From Ustulina deusta (lineage: Eukaryota; Ascomycota; Sordariomycetes; Xylariales; Xylariaceae): a stretch of 64,000 bases of DNA. The position numbers and the translations under genes are program-made. Below are positions 1 to 14,420 of the stretch, in pieces; the first letter of the stretch is position 1; every line of letters starts with the position of its first letter. The stretch covers positions 1 to 64,000 of the forward strand of contig JAJNNX010000032.1 of assembly GCA_023159155.1 (NCBI GenBank), in the 5' to 3' direction. The notes beneath the pieces were generated by a model. It was not told the origin of the DNA. It saw only the letters and a list, made by a program, of their open reading frames with translations, and ran no database searches.

Positions 1-336
1 AATAATAATAAAAAATATAATATAAAAAACTATATAAACCTAACATTATTAATAACTTTAAATTAAAATTATATTTAAACTTTTAGTTTTAAAAAAAAAA
101 TATAATAGTTAGTATAGTTTTAGCAAACTTACAAAAACTTCAAACCTATATAGCAATAAAATAAAAAATCTATATATAGATTAACCTATAATTCTGCAGC
201 TATATATATAAAATCTATATTTATTTATTTTATAATTTTTAACTTTTTTTTTTCTTTTTTTTTTTTTTTAGCTTAAAATCTTTGTTTATAGTATTAATAA
301 ACTAGCTATAAAAGCTTTACTCGACTGATCGTAACA
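1..336 (+). mobile_element. 3' end of a copia-like LTR element with its 3' LTR
   Basis: Positions 1-100 match the internal 3' end of the element at 32,415-37,726, and 101-336 is its LTR of about 236 bp. The LTR begins TATAATAGTTAG, a mutated TGTAATAG. It ends CTGATCGTAACA, so it has the normal TG...CA ends. The rest of the element lies left of the window. It is inserted into the gypsy element that resumes at 337. Confidence 0.8.
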
Positions 337-1741
337 AGATTAATAATTAAAATAATTATAATAATAAATAATATGCTATAAATAAAAAAGAATCTATAAA
401 CTATTTAATAAATATAATATCTTTTATAATAAAAGTATTATATTTATATACTAATAATTAAAAAATATAAATAATTTAATAAATAAATAATAAAATTAGT
501 TTAAAACTATTAAAGTATATTTATTAAATATTAAAAATTATAAATTTTTTAATACTATATATAACAAAATATATATTTAAAAAAAAATAATATTTATAAA
601 CAAACTTATTTTAATTGCTTGCTTTATTTTTATTATTTAAAAAATAATTAATAGTACTAAAAAAAGTTAATTAATAATAGATTTATAACTATAAAACAAA
701 ATTATAATATTAAATATATATTTATTACTTAGCTAAAATAATATAATTAAAAATATAATTAATAAACTTTAGTTTATATTACTTATTAATTTAAGTTTTT
801 TTTTAACTACTAATATACTTTAAATATTATAATAGAATTATTATTATTAACGGTTAAAGCTTTAAAAAATTGAATATAATATTAATAAAAATTGAAAATT
901 TATTAATATTTATATAAAAGTTAATAAATTATTTATTTTTTATATATTATATTTTTATATAAGTTTATATGACTATTATAATTATTTTTAATAATAATTT
1001 TAATATTTATATACAATATATAAAAATTATAATAAATATTTTTAATAAAGCAAAAGTTTATATTAATGCTTTAAAAAATTTTATTGCTTTTTTATTAATA
1101 TAATTACTAAAGTATAATATTATTAATAAAAATATTACTAAAACAAATAATAAAATTAAAATATTTAAAAAACTAAAAATATTATATATTAAAATAGCTA
1201 GTTAGCTATGCTATAAAATTGCTTGGTTTAATTATAAGATTAAAGTATTATAATAAAAAAAAACTAATTTATTAGCTTAAAAAAAAAAAACTTACTTATT
1301 AGAAAATCTAAACTAGCAAAATAAAGCTTTATTTCTAAAGTTATTTTTAAATTAAAAAAAAAATTTAAAAAACTAAAAAGTATTATAAAAATATATATAT
1401 ATATAATATATTATTTATTACTATAAACTAGATAAGCTTTTTTGTTTTTAAATAAATATTTATAAAAAACTTATAAATTAATAGTTTTTTAACTAAAATA
1501 TAAATAAAACAATATATTAATACTAAGCTAAAACATTTTAGTAATAAAAATTAAACTAATTATATTCTTATTTAAGCTTACTAGAAATATTAAAAAAAAT
1601 ATAGATTAATAATATAAAAAGTAGTAGTAATAATTTAGGTATATAAAAAGCTATAAAAAATAATCTAATTAAGCATACAACTAATAAATCTACTAATAGA
1701 CTATATACTAACTAAAAGAATAACAATATATACTTTACTAT

Positions 1742-4700
1742 TGTTATAATTAATAAAGTAAAGCTTTTATAGCTAGTTTATTAATACTATAAATAAAGAC
1801 TATAAGCTAAAAAAAATCAAAAAAAATCAAAATTTATAGGGTAAATAGATATAGACTTTATATATATAGCTATAAAGTTATAAGTTAGTCCGTACATAGA
1901 TTTCCTATTTTATTACTATATAAGTCTAAAATCTTTACAAATCTTGCTAAAACTATACTAACTATTATACTACTTTTTTTTTAAAACTAAAAATTTAAAC
2001 ATAGTTTTAATTTAAAGTTTTTAATAATATTAAATTTATATAACTTTTTTATAATATACCGTTTTAATATTATGTTTATAATTGTTTATAAATTTGTTAG
2101 CTATTACTATATATATTTATTTTTATAGTCTTATAAAATTAATTAAGTTTAATTAATATATTTTTAAAATTTTAAGCTATATATTAAATATTATTAAAAT
2201 TATAATTTTTTTAAATAACTTAATATTATAATTCTTTATTTTTTTTATATATTTTTAATTATTTAATTTGTTTAATTTTAAATGCTGCTTTATTATTAAT
2301 ATTTTTAGCTAAAAATAATAATTAGATTTATTAAAATAAAAAATTATTATTTGTTTTTTATAATCGGTTAGTATAAAATAAGGTTTTTATTTTATAAAAA
2401 TTTAATTAATTAAAAATCTAATCTAATAATTAATACTTATATTATACAACTTTGTTTTTTATTTTAAAGTTTATAAAATAGTTTTTTCTATTAGTTTTTA
2501 CTTTATATTGTTTTTATATAAAAATTGCTATATTATATATTATTTTTTAAATATTTTAAGTTTAATAAATTAATTTAAATATTTATAATTTGATATTAAA
2601 ATTTATAATTGTTTTATTAATATTTATTATTAAAAAGTTTTATATATTATTTTTTATTATTATTTTTAATAATAATATATTAATTAATAAATATTAAAAA
2701 AAATTATATATAAGTTTAAAATAAAAAAATAAATATTTTAGTTATTTTAATATTTATTAATATAAAAATAAAATCATTAATTTAGTTTTTAATTAGTTAA
2801 TTTTATTGCTTTTTAGATTTAAAAGTAGTAAGTGCTATTAAAACAATATTTAATACTTATAAAATTATTAATTATTATTATAAACTTAAAAATAAATAGT
2901 TTTATATTATTTAATATTTATATATTTAGTATACTAAAAAATCTATATAAATTTTTATAATATTAAGCAATGAAAAACTTTATAATATTTATTTTCTTAT
3001 TAAATAAAGTTATAATTAAACAATTAAACTTATTTATAAATATTTATATATAATTATAATCTTATTATAGCTAATATAAATAATAAATAAAAAAAGCTAA
3101 TACTTTTATTTTATAATTATAACAATTATATATATATTATTTATAAATATATTTTAAATAAAACTAATAATATTTTTATTTTTTAGTTCTTATAACTAGT
3201 TTTTTTATTTAATTAAGTTTACTAGGTTAGCGTTTTAAAAAATATTAAATAAAAAGTTTATAATTAATATAAGCTTTAATATTTTATTAAAAAAAACTAA
3301 TATTATTAATTTTTTTTTTAGTTTTTTTTTAATTTTTATTATAAAAAGCTTTGCTATTTTTTTTAATAAAATATTAGCTATTATATTTTTTTGTTTTAAT
3401 TAGTACTAAAAAATAATATTAAAATTTAATAAAAAATAAGCTTAATAGACTTATTATATTAATAAAATTTATTTATTTAAAACATATAATAAAATATAAT
3501 AAATAATTATTATAAAAAACTTAGTTTTAAAAAGTTCTAAATAGTAATATTTTAAAATTTATATTATTATTAAAAATTTATAATTTTAAATTAAGTAAGC
3601 TTGCTTAGTTAATATTATTGTTTTAAAAAAATATTTATTTTTATTTATATTAGTTAGCTAAGTGTAAAAAAAGCTAAAATAAGCGTTTTATATATTAGTA
3701 GCTTTATATATTTAAAAACTTATTTTTGTTTTGGTTTAATGATAAATAGTTTATTTTTTTTAATAATAAATTAAAAAAATAGCTATTTTATTAATATAAT
3801 AAATAAAAATATAAATATAATTATAAAGCTTAAAAAATAACTAAATTAATTTAATATTTTCAAAATTATTAAAATTTTAGTAGGGTTAATTTGATTTTTA
3901 TTTTAGTTTTTATAACTATTTTTAAATAATTAATAATAAATATATTAAAACAAAACTTTTTAATATTTTTTTAATATTTAGCTTAATATAAGTAATAAAT
4001 TATTTTTTTATAATAAGTTTAGTACTATTTTTTAGTTTTAAAATAAATTAAAATATTATTTATACAAATACTTATAAATTTGTTTAAAAGTTTACTATTA
4101 AATAGGTTTAATTTTTAAACTAAATAATAATAATATAATTTTAAAACTAATAATAATTAATAAAAAGCTTTAATAATATTTAATTTTATAAAACAAATAA
4201 TATTATAATAATTAAATATAATTTTATTGTTTAAATATAAATATTTTTTATTAACAATTAATTATAAATTTAAATATAAATAAAACAAAAATAATATTTA
4301 AGTATATATTTTATTTAATAAAATTTATAATTAGTAGTTTATTTATAATTTTTTTTAAATAAAATAAACTATATAAATATTTAATATTAATAAAGCTTTA
4401 AAGTATATTTTTTATTATTAAGTTTTAGTATTATATTAAATTTTAGTTATAATAATAATAAAGTTTTATATTTTTTTTTAAAAAAAACTTTTTTAAATAT
4501 AATAATTACAAAAGCAAAAAACTTTATATTAATTTTATATATTTAAGATTTTTCTAAAAAAATAAAATTAGTTTATTATTAAAAACTTTTTATAATATTA
4601 CTTAATTAATTTAAATTTTTTTTTTTTTATAAAATATTAATTATTTTTATATTTGTTTTAAATAGTTTAATATAATTATTTTTAGTTATTATAAACTTAA

Positions 4701-6651
4701 TTATAATAAGTTTTTTTAAAGTTTTTTTAGTTAATTGTTTTTATTTATTTTAATAAAAATTATTTTAAAAGTTTTATATAATTTTTTTAATAATAGCTTA
4801 GTTTTTTTTTTTTAAATTATTATATAAACTTTTTTTATTTTAAGTTTAAATATTTTAAGTTTTTTTTATATTTTTTTAGTTTTAATTATATTAATTAATA
4901 TTTTTTTATATTTTTAAGTTTAAATTTAATTATTTACAACTAAAAAGTCTAATAATAATTATTAGTAAAAATTAAACTAATAAAAATCTATTATTTAGTT
5001 AGATTAATTATTATTTTTATGTTTTTATTAAAATATTTTATTTTATTAACTATTTAATATTAAAAATAATATTATACTTAAAATTAATAACTTAAAATAT
5101 CTAATTTTTAAATTATTAATTATTAATTTTTATTATATATATTAAATATTTATAAAATTTTTAAAGTTTAATTAAATAAACTATTTTTATTTTTAATTAT
5201 TATTTAATTTATTATATAAACTTATAGCTAAAATAAATTAAAAAATTAATAAAAAAACTTTTATTAGTTCTATTTATTTTTTAAATTAAATAAATTATTA
5301 GAACTATTTTTATTATATATTCTTTTTACTAGTTAAATGTTTAAAATTTTAAGCTTTTAATTAAAATAATTACTTAATAAGTTTTTTTTTTTTATAATTA
5401 AAGCTCATTTTAATTATTTTAAAATTTATTGACAATTAATAATTAAGTTTATTAATAGTTTGTATAAATTTATTTAATATTATATATTAATTTAATAATT
5501 TTATTAATAAATAATTTATAAAAAATATTTAAATCTATAAAAACTTTATATAAATTTTTTTTAAGGTTATATAAAAATAGTTTTATAATTTATATTTTCA
5601 AACTAAACTATTAAACATAAAAATAAACTTATTAATATTTTTATAAATAATAATTATTTAATTAAAATTATAATAAATTATTAATAATATTTAAATTATT
5701 TTAATAATATTATTAAATAGTTTATTAATTAAATAAAAATATATTTTTATAAACTTTTTAATATATTTTTTTAATTAGTTTATAATATATTAAAATTAAT
5801 TATTTTTATTTAGTTTTTGTATTAGTTTATAAACTTAATTATTAAATAAAGTTTTATTTTTTATAAACTTAATAAAATTAATTTTTTATATTTTAGTTTT
5901 TTTAATATAAAAAAAGGTTAAAGCATTAAAATTAAACTAATAAATTAAAAAATAAATAAAGCAATAAAACTAAAAAATAAAAAATTAATATTTTATTTTT
6001 TTTATTTATTAAAAAAGTTTAAATAATTTTAATATTTTTTAATATATTTTTAAATATATTATTTATTTTAAATTATTTAAGCGTGAATTTAAATTTTATT
6101 TTTTTTAAGTTTTAATTTTTTGATTTTTTTTTTGATTTTTTTTAAGTATTAGTTTGTTTAAAATGTTTATAAAAAAGTTTAATATAAAAAATTTTTTTTT
6201 AATAAAACAAAGATTTTCAAATTATTTAAAAGTTATAAGCTAAATATATTTAATAATTCAAATTATTTTAATTGTTTAAAAGCTAAAAATAAATTTAAAA
6301 TATTTAAAGTTAAATTTTTTATACATTATTAGTTTTTAAATAATATAAAAATTTAAAAAAAAATTTATTTATATTTTATTAATTATAATAAAATAAAATA
6401 AATATATTTATTAAATATTTATTAATAAATAATTAGTAAGCTTAAAGTAATATTATAATTAATTAAGTAAAGTTTTTATAGCTAGTTTATTAATATTATA
6501 AACAAAAATATTAAATTAAAAAAAAAAATTTAAAGTTTATAAAATAAATAGATAGAAACTTTATATATATAGCTATAGAATTATAAGTTAGTCTATATAT
6601 AGATTTTTTATTTTATTGCTATATAGGTCTAGAATTTTTGCAAGTTTTGCT
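1742..6651 (-). mobile_element. Copia-like LTR retrotransposon A, inserted in gypsy copy 1
   Basis: Both ends carry the 236-bp LTR family in reverse orientation. The left LTR starts TGTTATAATTAA at 1,742, and the right one spans about 6,455-6,651. The interior is co-linear with elements B (18,506-23,736) and C (32,415-37,726, opposite strand). The right LTR stops about 20 bp short of the expected end. The word ACTAT lies on both sides (1,737-1,741 and 6,652-6,656). Comparison with copy 2 shows that about 35 bp of host sequence are also missing at the right junction, so a small deletion followed insertion. RIP has destroyed all coding capacity. Confidence 0.75.
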
Positions 6652-7097
6652 ACTATAGCTAATTACTTTTTCTAATTTTAGCTTAAAATTTACTATATAC
6701 TAAAAACGCTAAATATAATACTAAATATATTTTTTAAATTATTACAAAAACTAAAAGAACAAAAAAAACAAAAAAAAACAAAATAAATATACTAAATAAT
6801 ATTTGTTAGGTATACTTTACTAAAAAAAACAAAGTTATAATAAATCTTTTTATATTAACTCTAGTAATTAGTAATAAGTTTAAAAAAAAAATAACCTAAA
6901 GATATAATAATAATACTAAATATAGCTAAATAAAAAATATTTTTAAACTTATATATAATAAATATAACTACTTTAATATAAAATATATGCTATATAAGTT
7001 ATAAAATATATACTAGTTTATAACTTATTATATAATATATAAAAAAAACCAAATTAATAAATAATTATTACTAAAAAAATTAATATTAATTAAAATA

Positions 7098-7935
7098 CTA
7101 GTTATTTTTTATTATATTATTACTATAGATTTTATTATAAATATACTACTAATAAAATCTATAAAAAAAATTAAAATAAAAAAAAATATAATTATTTTAA
7201 TATATTAGTAATTATATTATATAAAACTAATAAAAAATTAAGCAAAAATATTATTATAAATATTATACCTATATAATTAAAGATTATTAATAGTTATTAT
7301 TAATAATAAAAACTTAAAGTTTATTAGCAAAGTTTAAAAAAAATCTATAATATATTAAACATTTAACTTTTTTTTTTAATAGCTTATTATTTTTAAATAA
7401 ATAAGCTTTTTTAAAAAAACTAAGTTATTAAAATAACTATTAAGTTTTATATAGCTACTAATCTAAATATTTTTTAAACCAAATTATTACTAATATTATA
7501 ATACTACTTAAATAATATATTATTAATAATAATTAAAAAGTTATGAAGCTAATTAATACTAAAATTTTACTTATAATTTATTATAAATAGTCTAAACTAA
7601 AAAAAAAGTATTAAAGCTAATAATAAAGTAATAAAAATATTAAAAATAAAATATGCTTAAAAAACTAAATATTTAGTTAATATAACTAATATAAATACTA
7701 AAAAAATAATAAGAATAAATATATTTTAATAACTTTTAATAAAAATAATATGGTTTATTTTAAATTATATAAGAATTATTATTTACTTAGTAAATTTAAA
7801 CAAAAATAGTTACTAATAAAAATAAAACTTTTTAAAATTATTAAAAAAAAAAGGTATTAATATATAAACTTGATTTTTTTAGCAATTAATATATTTATTT
7901 TATAGTTTTAATTATATAACTTTATAAATTTAAAC
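7098..7935 (+). pseudogene. Gypsy integrase and C-terminal pol fossil (copy 1)
   Basis: Read through the stops, the frame starting at 7,098 keeps typical gypsy integrase landmarks. There is an IDFI block at about 7,125, and a V-I-I-x-x-x-x-L-K-F-x-S-K-V block near 7,290-7,335 (normally ISDRDxKFxSKFW). A K-F-Y-I-A-T-N stretch lies near 7,445 and L-N-N shortly after. The end (about 7,860) reads Y-x-L-x-L, like the usual YKLxLP before the chromodomain. Most differences from the family pattern are what C-to-T or G-to-A would give. This places the element in Ty3/gypsy, with integrase downstream of RT. The matching part of copy 2 is 26,570-27,370. Confidence 0.65.
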
Positions 7936-8529
7936 AAAAAAACCCCTTTTAATAAAGAAGTTTTTTTATTAGGCCTAGTTATTATTAAAAAAACTAAAAA
8001 TTACTAAAAAAGTTAAAAAAATTACTTAAAAAAAAATCTAATTCTTAAATAGTAAACTTTTAGTTAAGTATATTATTAAATAAAAAAAGTAAAATAGCAA
8101 ATATAACTAAAACTTTAATAAAAAAAAACTAAAACTATTAGTACTTAACTTAATTAATAAATATAAAACTAATAATATTATTAACTAAGCAAAAAAATAT
8201 AAAAAACGTAATATTGCTTATATATAAAAAAACAACTTATTAAAATAACTAAACTAAAAAATAAACAAAAAAACATATATAAAGCAACAAATATATTACA
8301 CTTATTTCAAAAAACTTTTATTTTTTAAAAATTACAATTTAACCGTATATATTAATAAAAAACATATAATATTTATTACAACTATTTTATTCCTTAAAAA
8401 ACCATATTAAAAACAATAAATATATAGCTATAAATAAAGTATATACTGCTAAGCTAGCCATTTAAATCAATAAGCTTAACCCTAATAATAATAAAATAAC
8501 TAAAAAAGTTAACGTTATTAAACTCTAAC

Positions 8530-8696
8530 TACTAATAAACATAACTATAAATATGTTAGCTATAGCAATAAATATATTTACTATATTTATAAATAAGTAA
8601 AAATCTTTATAATTTTATACTTAAAAATTTTTTTTATTTTATTTATATTTTATATAATAATTGTTATTTTTAATAAGTAATTAAATTGCTATAATA
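8530..8696 (+). repeat. Shared LTR between gypsy copies 1 and 2
   Basis: About 165 bp match the 3' part of the LTRs at 29,479-29,924 and 29,925-30,393, and, inverted, at 41,939-42,191. Landmarks are CATAACTATAAATATGTTAG at the start and AATTGCTATAATA at the end. The left side is copy 1's 3' internal end. The right side is the 5' internal region of copy 2, which matches 41,938 downward on the other strand. A single LTR therefore serves two head-to-tail elements. Confidence 0.7.
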
Positions 8697-11052
8697 AGTA
8701 ATACTTATTTCTAACATAAACTTTTAATTTTTACGTTATAAAAAATATATATATTTAAGCTTATTAAATTATTTATTACTAATAAAACTTTAATAAAGTT
8801 ATATTCTAAGAAAGTTTAAGCAATAATATTACAATGAGATTTAGCTATAATATTTTTATATTTAGCTTAATATAAATAGAATTAATAAATTGTTATATTT
8901 TAATTATTAACCCAAGTTTAAATAGTTATTATAATTAAGCTTAATAACTAAATAATTCTGCTTTAACTTTTAATTTTTTATTAGTTTAAGCTTTAGTAAT
9001 TATATAGTAATACAAAACAAAACAAAAATATGAAATATTTTAGTTTTATTTTAAAAATAATAATTATTATTTACTATACTATAAAAAAAATAAAATATAT
9101 TAATTCTATAACTAAATATTATAACTAAAATAAAAAATAATATTTTAAATAAATTATAATATAATAATAGAGTTATAAAAATAAAATAAAAACAAATTAA
9201 ATATTAAAATAAAACTAATATATATAATACTACTTATTTTAATCTAAATTAAACAAATTTATATATTTTTTTAATAATTTTTACTACTAAAATATTAAAT
9301 ATAAAAATAATATATATAAATATATTTTTGCTAAAATTATTTAATTAAACTAGAATTAAAAATTTTTTAAAACCTTTAGTTATTTTTTTAATAAAAAAAA
9401 AACTAGATTTTATAAAAAAACTAGCACTTAAAAAATAACAATTAAATAATATTTTTAATAATATTTATACTAAAATTAAAAAAACTTTTTATAAAGTTAT
9501 AATTAATAAAAAACTAAATAATTATTTTTATAAACAAAAATTTTAAACTTTAAAAAGCTATATTTATTAATAATTAAGTACTAAAAAAAAGCTAGTTTAT
9601 TTAAAAAAACTAATAACTATATTAATAAAAAAAGCTAAATTTATTTAATAAAAAAAAAACTATTATTATAAATTAAAACTTAATAAATATAATTAATATT
9701 AATTTATAAATAATTAAAATATTTTATAATATAACTTAGTTTATTATTATTATTTAATAATACTTAAATATAATTTAAAAATAAAGGTTTATTATAATAA
9801 AATAGCTATTTATAATAATTTATATAGGTTTTTTAATAGTAAAGCTATTAAAAATTAGATATTTTTAGCCTAATATATTAAAAAAATCTAGCAAAAGTTA
9901 TATAATTTTTTATAAAAATAAAAATATTAATTATATAAATATTTATTTTTAGGTTTAATGTTTTAAATAATAAAATAATATAAAAAATAAGTTTGCTATA
10001 ATAGCTATAAAAAAATAAACTTTTTTATAAAAAAATATATTATAATAATAATTTTAATAATTATTTAAAAAGAATATAATAAAATATAACATAATTTTAT
10101 TAATATTTATAAAAGCTTTAATTAAAAAATAAAACATTTAACTAAACATAGCAAATATTTAGCTTTTTATTTATAAATATTATATAAAAAAATATTATAT
10201 AAAAGAAATTTATTAAAACTTATATTATAAAAACTTTTAAATATAGCAAAGCTTAAAAAATACTAAAAAGTTATAAGTATTAATATAATTATAAAACTTA
10301 TTATTATTTAAGTTATAAAAACTTGCATTAAAACTAGTAGCAAAATAAATTATTAATAAATACTTAAAAAAAAAAAAAAAAAAAACAGCTAATATTAACC
10401 ATAAAAATAATAATAATAACATTTAAAATTAAATACTATACTTAAAATAATAATAAAAAAACAAAAAATAATTAATATTAATTAGTTCTAGCAAAACTAA
10501 CGAAACTATAAAAATATAATACTTTATAATAAGAAACCTTTAATTAAAAATATTAAAATTTTAAAACATTTTATTATACATAAAGTTAATTGTAATAAAT
10601 TAAATTATTATTATTAAGTTATAAAAAATAAAATAATTAAAATAATTAAAAATAAAATAATAATTGTTTTAAAATATACTAATAAAATAGCTAGCATAAT
10701 ATCAAGTTTAATAATTAAAACAAAAAAATTAATAAAAATAATAAATATATTATTAATATTTTAATTAATAAAAACTAAATATAAATAAATTATAAAATTA
10801 TTATAACAAAGAAATTATTTAAGATATAAAGCCTAACAATAATAGTAAAGCTAAAAACCTAACTATAAAAAAATAATTAATAAAATATATATAATTATTA
10901 AATATATAACTAAAACGCTATATTAAAAAATAAAAACATATTAATAAACCTAAATATAATATTAAAAACTTATATAAAATATAAAATTATATTTTATTTA
11001 ATAAAAATAATAAAAAACTATATTAAAAATATTTATATAAAATAAGCTAAAC

Positions 11053-11291
11053 TATTACGGGTAAGGCTAGCCTTAAGAGCTTTGCCGATTAATAGAAGTT
11101 CCGGACCTCCGCCGGAACTTATAGAACTTTTTATAGAAATGCGTTAAAAAAATACGTTAGAACTCCGCGCTAATAATATATTAATAGCTATATAGCTATA
11201 AAGATTCTGTTTTTGCAAAGTTTTTTTTTTTTTTTTTTTTAAGTTAGTTAATAAACAATATTTTTTAGCTATTTAATTAAATCTTTTTATA
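11053..11291 (+). repeat. Left LTR of the second gypsy element (mutated)
   Basis: About 239 bp align with 17,838-18,076. The shared core includes GCCGATTAATAGAAGTTCCG and CCTCCGCCGGAACT. Differences are nearly all C-to-T or G-to-A in the left copy, for example ACTTATAGAACTTTTTATAG against ACTCACAGAACTCCTTACGG. This copy is clearly hit by RIP but keeps an island of C and G around 11,060-11,170. Confidence 0.8.
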
Positions 11292-13671
11292 TATTAACTA
11301 ATTTTACTTTTTTTAAATAGCGTTAGTATAGTTTATTAGTTATGTAGTACTAAAAAAGTTATAAAGAACTTTATAAAAAGGCTACCTTTTTAATAAGCAG
11401 CTTTTAAAAAATTTAGCAACTAAATATTTTAAATTATTAAACAAAAATTAAACAAGTAGCTTAGTACTATAAACAATTTAATTATTTTTGTTTTTATATA
11501 AATATAAAAAAATCTAATAAATTATATTAATTATTTTGCTACAAAAATTAAATAGCTTTATAGTAACTTTTTTTTTAATAATAAGCTATAAATTTTAATA
11601 AATTTTATAACAAATCTAGTACTAATAATTTTAAAAATAGTTTTTACTTAAAAAATATTTAATAAAAAAACTATTTGTTTTATTAATAAACTTTTTACTA
11701 ATAACTTTAAAAAAAAACTTTTTTAATAGCTTAAAAAGTTTATTAGTTTTTATATAAAATTTCCTATATAAAAAATAATTATAAAATATAAGCTAGCTTA
11801 AAATATTAAGTTTATTAAAAAAAATATTAATAAATTTTATATTATTAATAAAATATTTAATAATTTTATAAAAATAAATATATAGCTATTTTTTATTATA
11901 AAAAAATATATTAATATATAAAACTTTACTAAGTTTATAGTATATTTTTATAAGTACTACTTTAATATTAATTAAGTAAAAAAATTAGTTTAAAACTTGT
12001 TTTTTTTTAAGCAAAGCTTAAAAAGAATTTTTGTTTATATAAGTAGTACTTTTTAAAACAATACTACAAAACTTATTATTTTACAAAAAACTATTAATAT
12101 TTAGCTAGTAAACAAGCTAATTTTATACGATTTATTATTAGATTATATTAAATAGATATATAATATAATAACTATAATAGATTATTTAAAAAAGCGTAGC
12201 TTTTATTGTTTTTTTAACTAGGGAATAAATAGTAAATTTTTATTAGAACAGCTACTTTTTTTTTTATTACTTATAATAAATATATAAAAAAATATAAAAA
12301 TAATAGGGGTAAAAACTGCTGGCTTTTTTTTTGTTTAAAATAAGCTTAAAGCTTAATAAGTAATAAACAAAAAAATAAATAAACAAAAAACAAATAAGCA
12401 ATGCTTGCAATATAAAAAAAGTAGCTATTTTATTATTAAGTATTTATTTATTTTTGTTTAATAATTTATAAAAACTGAAAGCAGAATAAGAGCTACTAGT
12501 ATAGCAGTAAAACAAAATACAAAAATAAAAAATAATAAAGATTTAGAAAATAAATAGTTTTTGTTTTTAGTTGCTAGTAGGAATATATAAAAAATTTAAT
12601 TTTTATAAGTTTAGTAATAAAGTTAAAACAATTAATAAATAGTTTACTTTTTATTATAAATTTTATTTGTAATAAAATATTAATTATTAAAATAATAATT
12701 AATTAAAGTTATAAATATATAGCTATAATAAGCAATTTTTTAATTTAATGTTTATAATTATTATATATTTTTATTAGCTTAAAAAAGCTAAAAAAAGCAA
12801 TAATAAAACAAAAAATTATTAATAAAATAATATATATTAAGTCTAATATTAATAAGTTTTAATAAAAAATATTAATATATATAGTTTTTTATTTAAAATA
12901 TAATATTATCTTAAAAAAACTTTAAATAAAACAATTAAAAATAATTTATATTACTTATAAATATATAATTAATATAAAACAAACTAAAAACTTTTAAATA
13001 TAAAAGATTAGATTTATTTTATAAATTAAAAATATTAAAAAAATATATAATATATGCTAATTTAATAGAATAGTTTTTGCTACAGAAATAAAAAAGCTAT
13101 AATATACTAGAACAGCTAATACTTTAATATTTATTATTATATTAACAAATATTATAAAAGCTTTAGTATTAAAAAACTTAACTTTATTACTATTTTAATT
13201 GCTAAAAAAATAAAAAAATTAAGCTTTATTATTTAATAAAGCAACAAAAAATAAGCTTTTTTTATATTATAAAAAAACTAATTATAAAATACTATTTTTA
13301 TAAACCTTTAAAAAAACAGATCTTTAAGTATTATAAAAGCTTTTTTATAAAATATTATAAAATAAACTAATAATATTAAAAAAAATACTAATAAAACTAC
13401 TAAACAAAAGTTATATTAAAGCTAATAGTTTATTTATAAACGCTTTTGTTTTTTTTATAAAAAAACTAAAAAAAAAGTTATATTTTTATATTAATTATAA
13501 AGCGTTTAATACTATAATTTAAGTAAATAAATACTTTTTTTTTTTTATTAAAAAAATATTAGCAAACTTTTTTAAAACTTATTAGTTTATAAAGCTACGT
13601 ATTAAAAAAAAAATAAATAAAAAATAGCTTTTTATATAAGGTTTGGCTTGTTCAAATAATTAATAACTTTT

Positions 13672-14420
13672 TTTGAACTATTTAATATTTTTGCTATGTT
13701 CTAGCGCTACATAAATACTACTTTATACCTATACTTAAATATTTTTGCTTTTATATATATAAACAATATTTTAATATAATTAAACAAATTAAAAAAAAAC
13801 TATCTAAAAAAAATAAAGCAGATCTTAAGCGCTTTATAAACTATAAGTTTATATTTTAATATTAATAAATATAAATTTAGAATAACTATAATAAAATATT
13901 TAAAATTTATTATTAAAGCTAAAATAAAAATATAAATAAACTTTAAAAAAATAAAAGCTATTTATAAATAAAAAGCTTTTAAATTACTTAAAAATATAAA
14001 AAACTTTTTAAGCTTTATAAATTTCTATAAACAATTTATATTAAAATATATTAATATTATAGTACTACTTATAGCTTTAACTAAAAAAAAAACCTTATTT
14101 TGCTAAAAAAATATAAAAAATACTACTTTTAAGCAGCTTAAATTACTTTTTATAACAAAACTAGTTTTTGCTTAATTTAATTTAAACAAGTTTATAGTAC
14201 TAAAAGCAAATTACTTTAAAACAGTTTATAGTAGTTATTTATTTTAATATAACAAGCATAAACTTTTTTGCCTAATAGTATACTTTTTATAAAAACTTTT
14301 ATTTATAAAAAATAATTATAAACTATATAAAAATATAAAGTAATAAATTATAAAGCTTTAAAAAAATATTTTTAGTATTTTTAGACTATAAAAACTTAAA
14401 ATATTTTATAATTTTAAAAA
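13672..14420 (+). pseudogene. Gypsy reverse transcriptase and RNase H fossil
   Basis: The frame from 13,672 reads F-E-L-F-N-x-x-A-x-F-stop-R-Y-I-N, matching the gypsy RT block FxxxNAPATFQRYIN. At 13,756-13,767 the active-site YxDD reads Y-I-N-N, both aspartates changed to asparagine as G-to-A would do, followed by I-L-I-Y. RNase H can be read from about 14,260: V-Y-F-L, K-L-L, then N-Y-K-L-Y-x-x, where the family has YFSxKLxPAExNYEIYDKE. Many in-frame stops mean no function remains. Confidence 0.75.

Larger units (their letters stand above)
337..8696 (+). mobile_element. Ty3/gypsy-type element, copy 1 (interrupted)
   Basis: Positions 337-1,741 and about 6,657-8,696 are parts of one LTR retrotransposon split by a copia-like insertion (1,742-6,651). 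Positions 360-830 match 24,310-24,580 directly and 38,110-38,450 inverted. Positions 6,657-8,520 match 25,935-27,860. The left end is cut by the insertion at 1-336. The right end is an LTR (about 8,530-8,696) whose first 240 bp or so are missing compared with the LTR at 29,479-29,924. The same LTR directly precedes copy 2. Copy 1 lacks about 170 bp (near 6,930) that copies 2 and 3 both have at 26,235-26,400 and 31,050-31,210. Confidence 0.75.

Noticed and set aside
10237..10422. 61-codon minus-strand frame rich in L and F
   Set aside because: It lies within RIP-mutated gypsy copy 2; its residues reflect A/T-only codons, and the matching region of copy 3 is not open.
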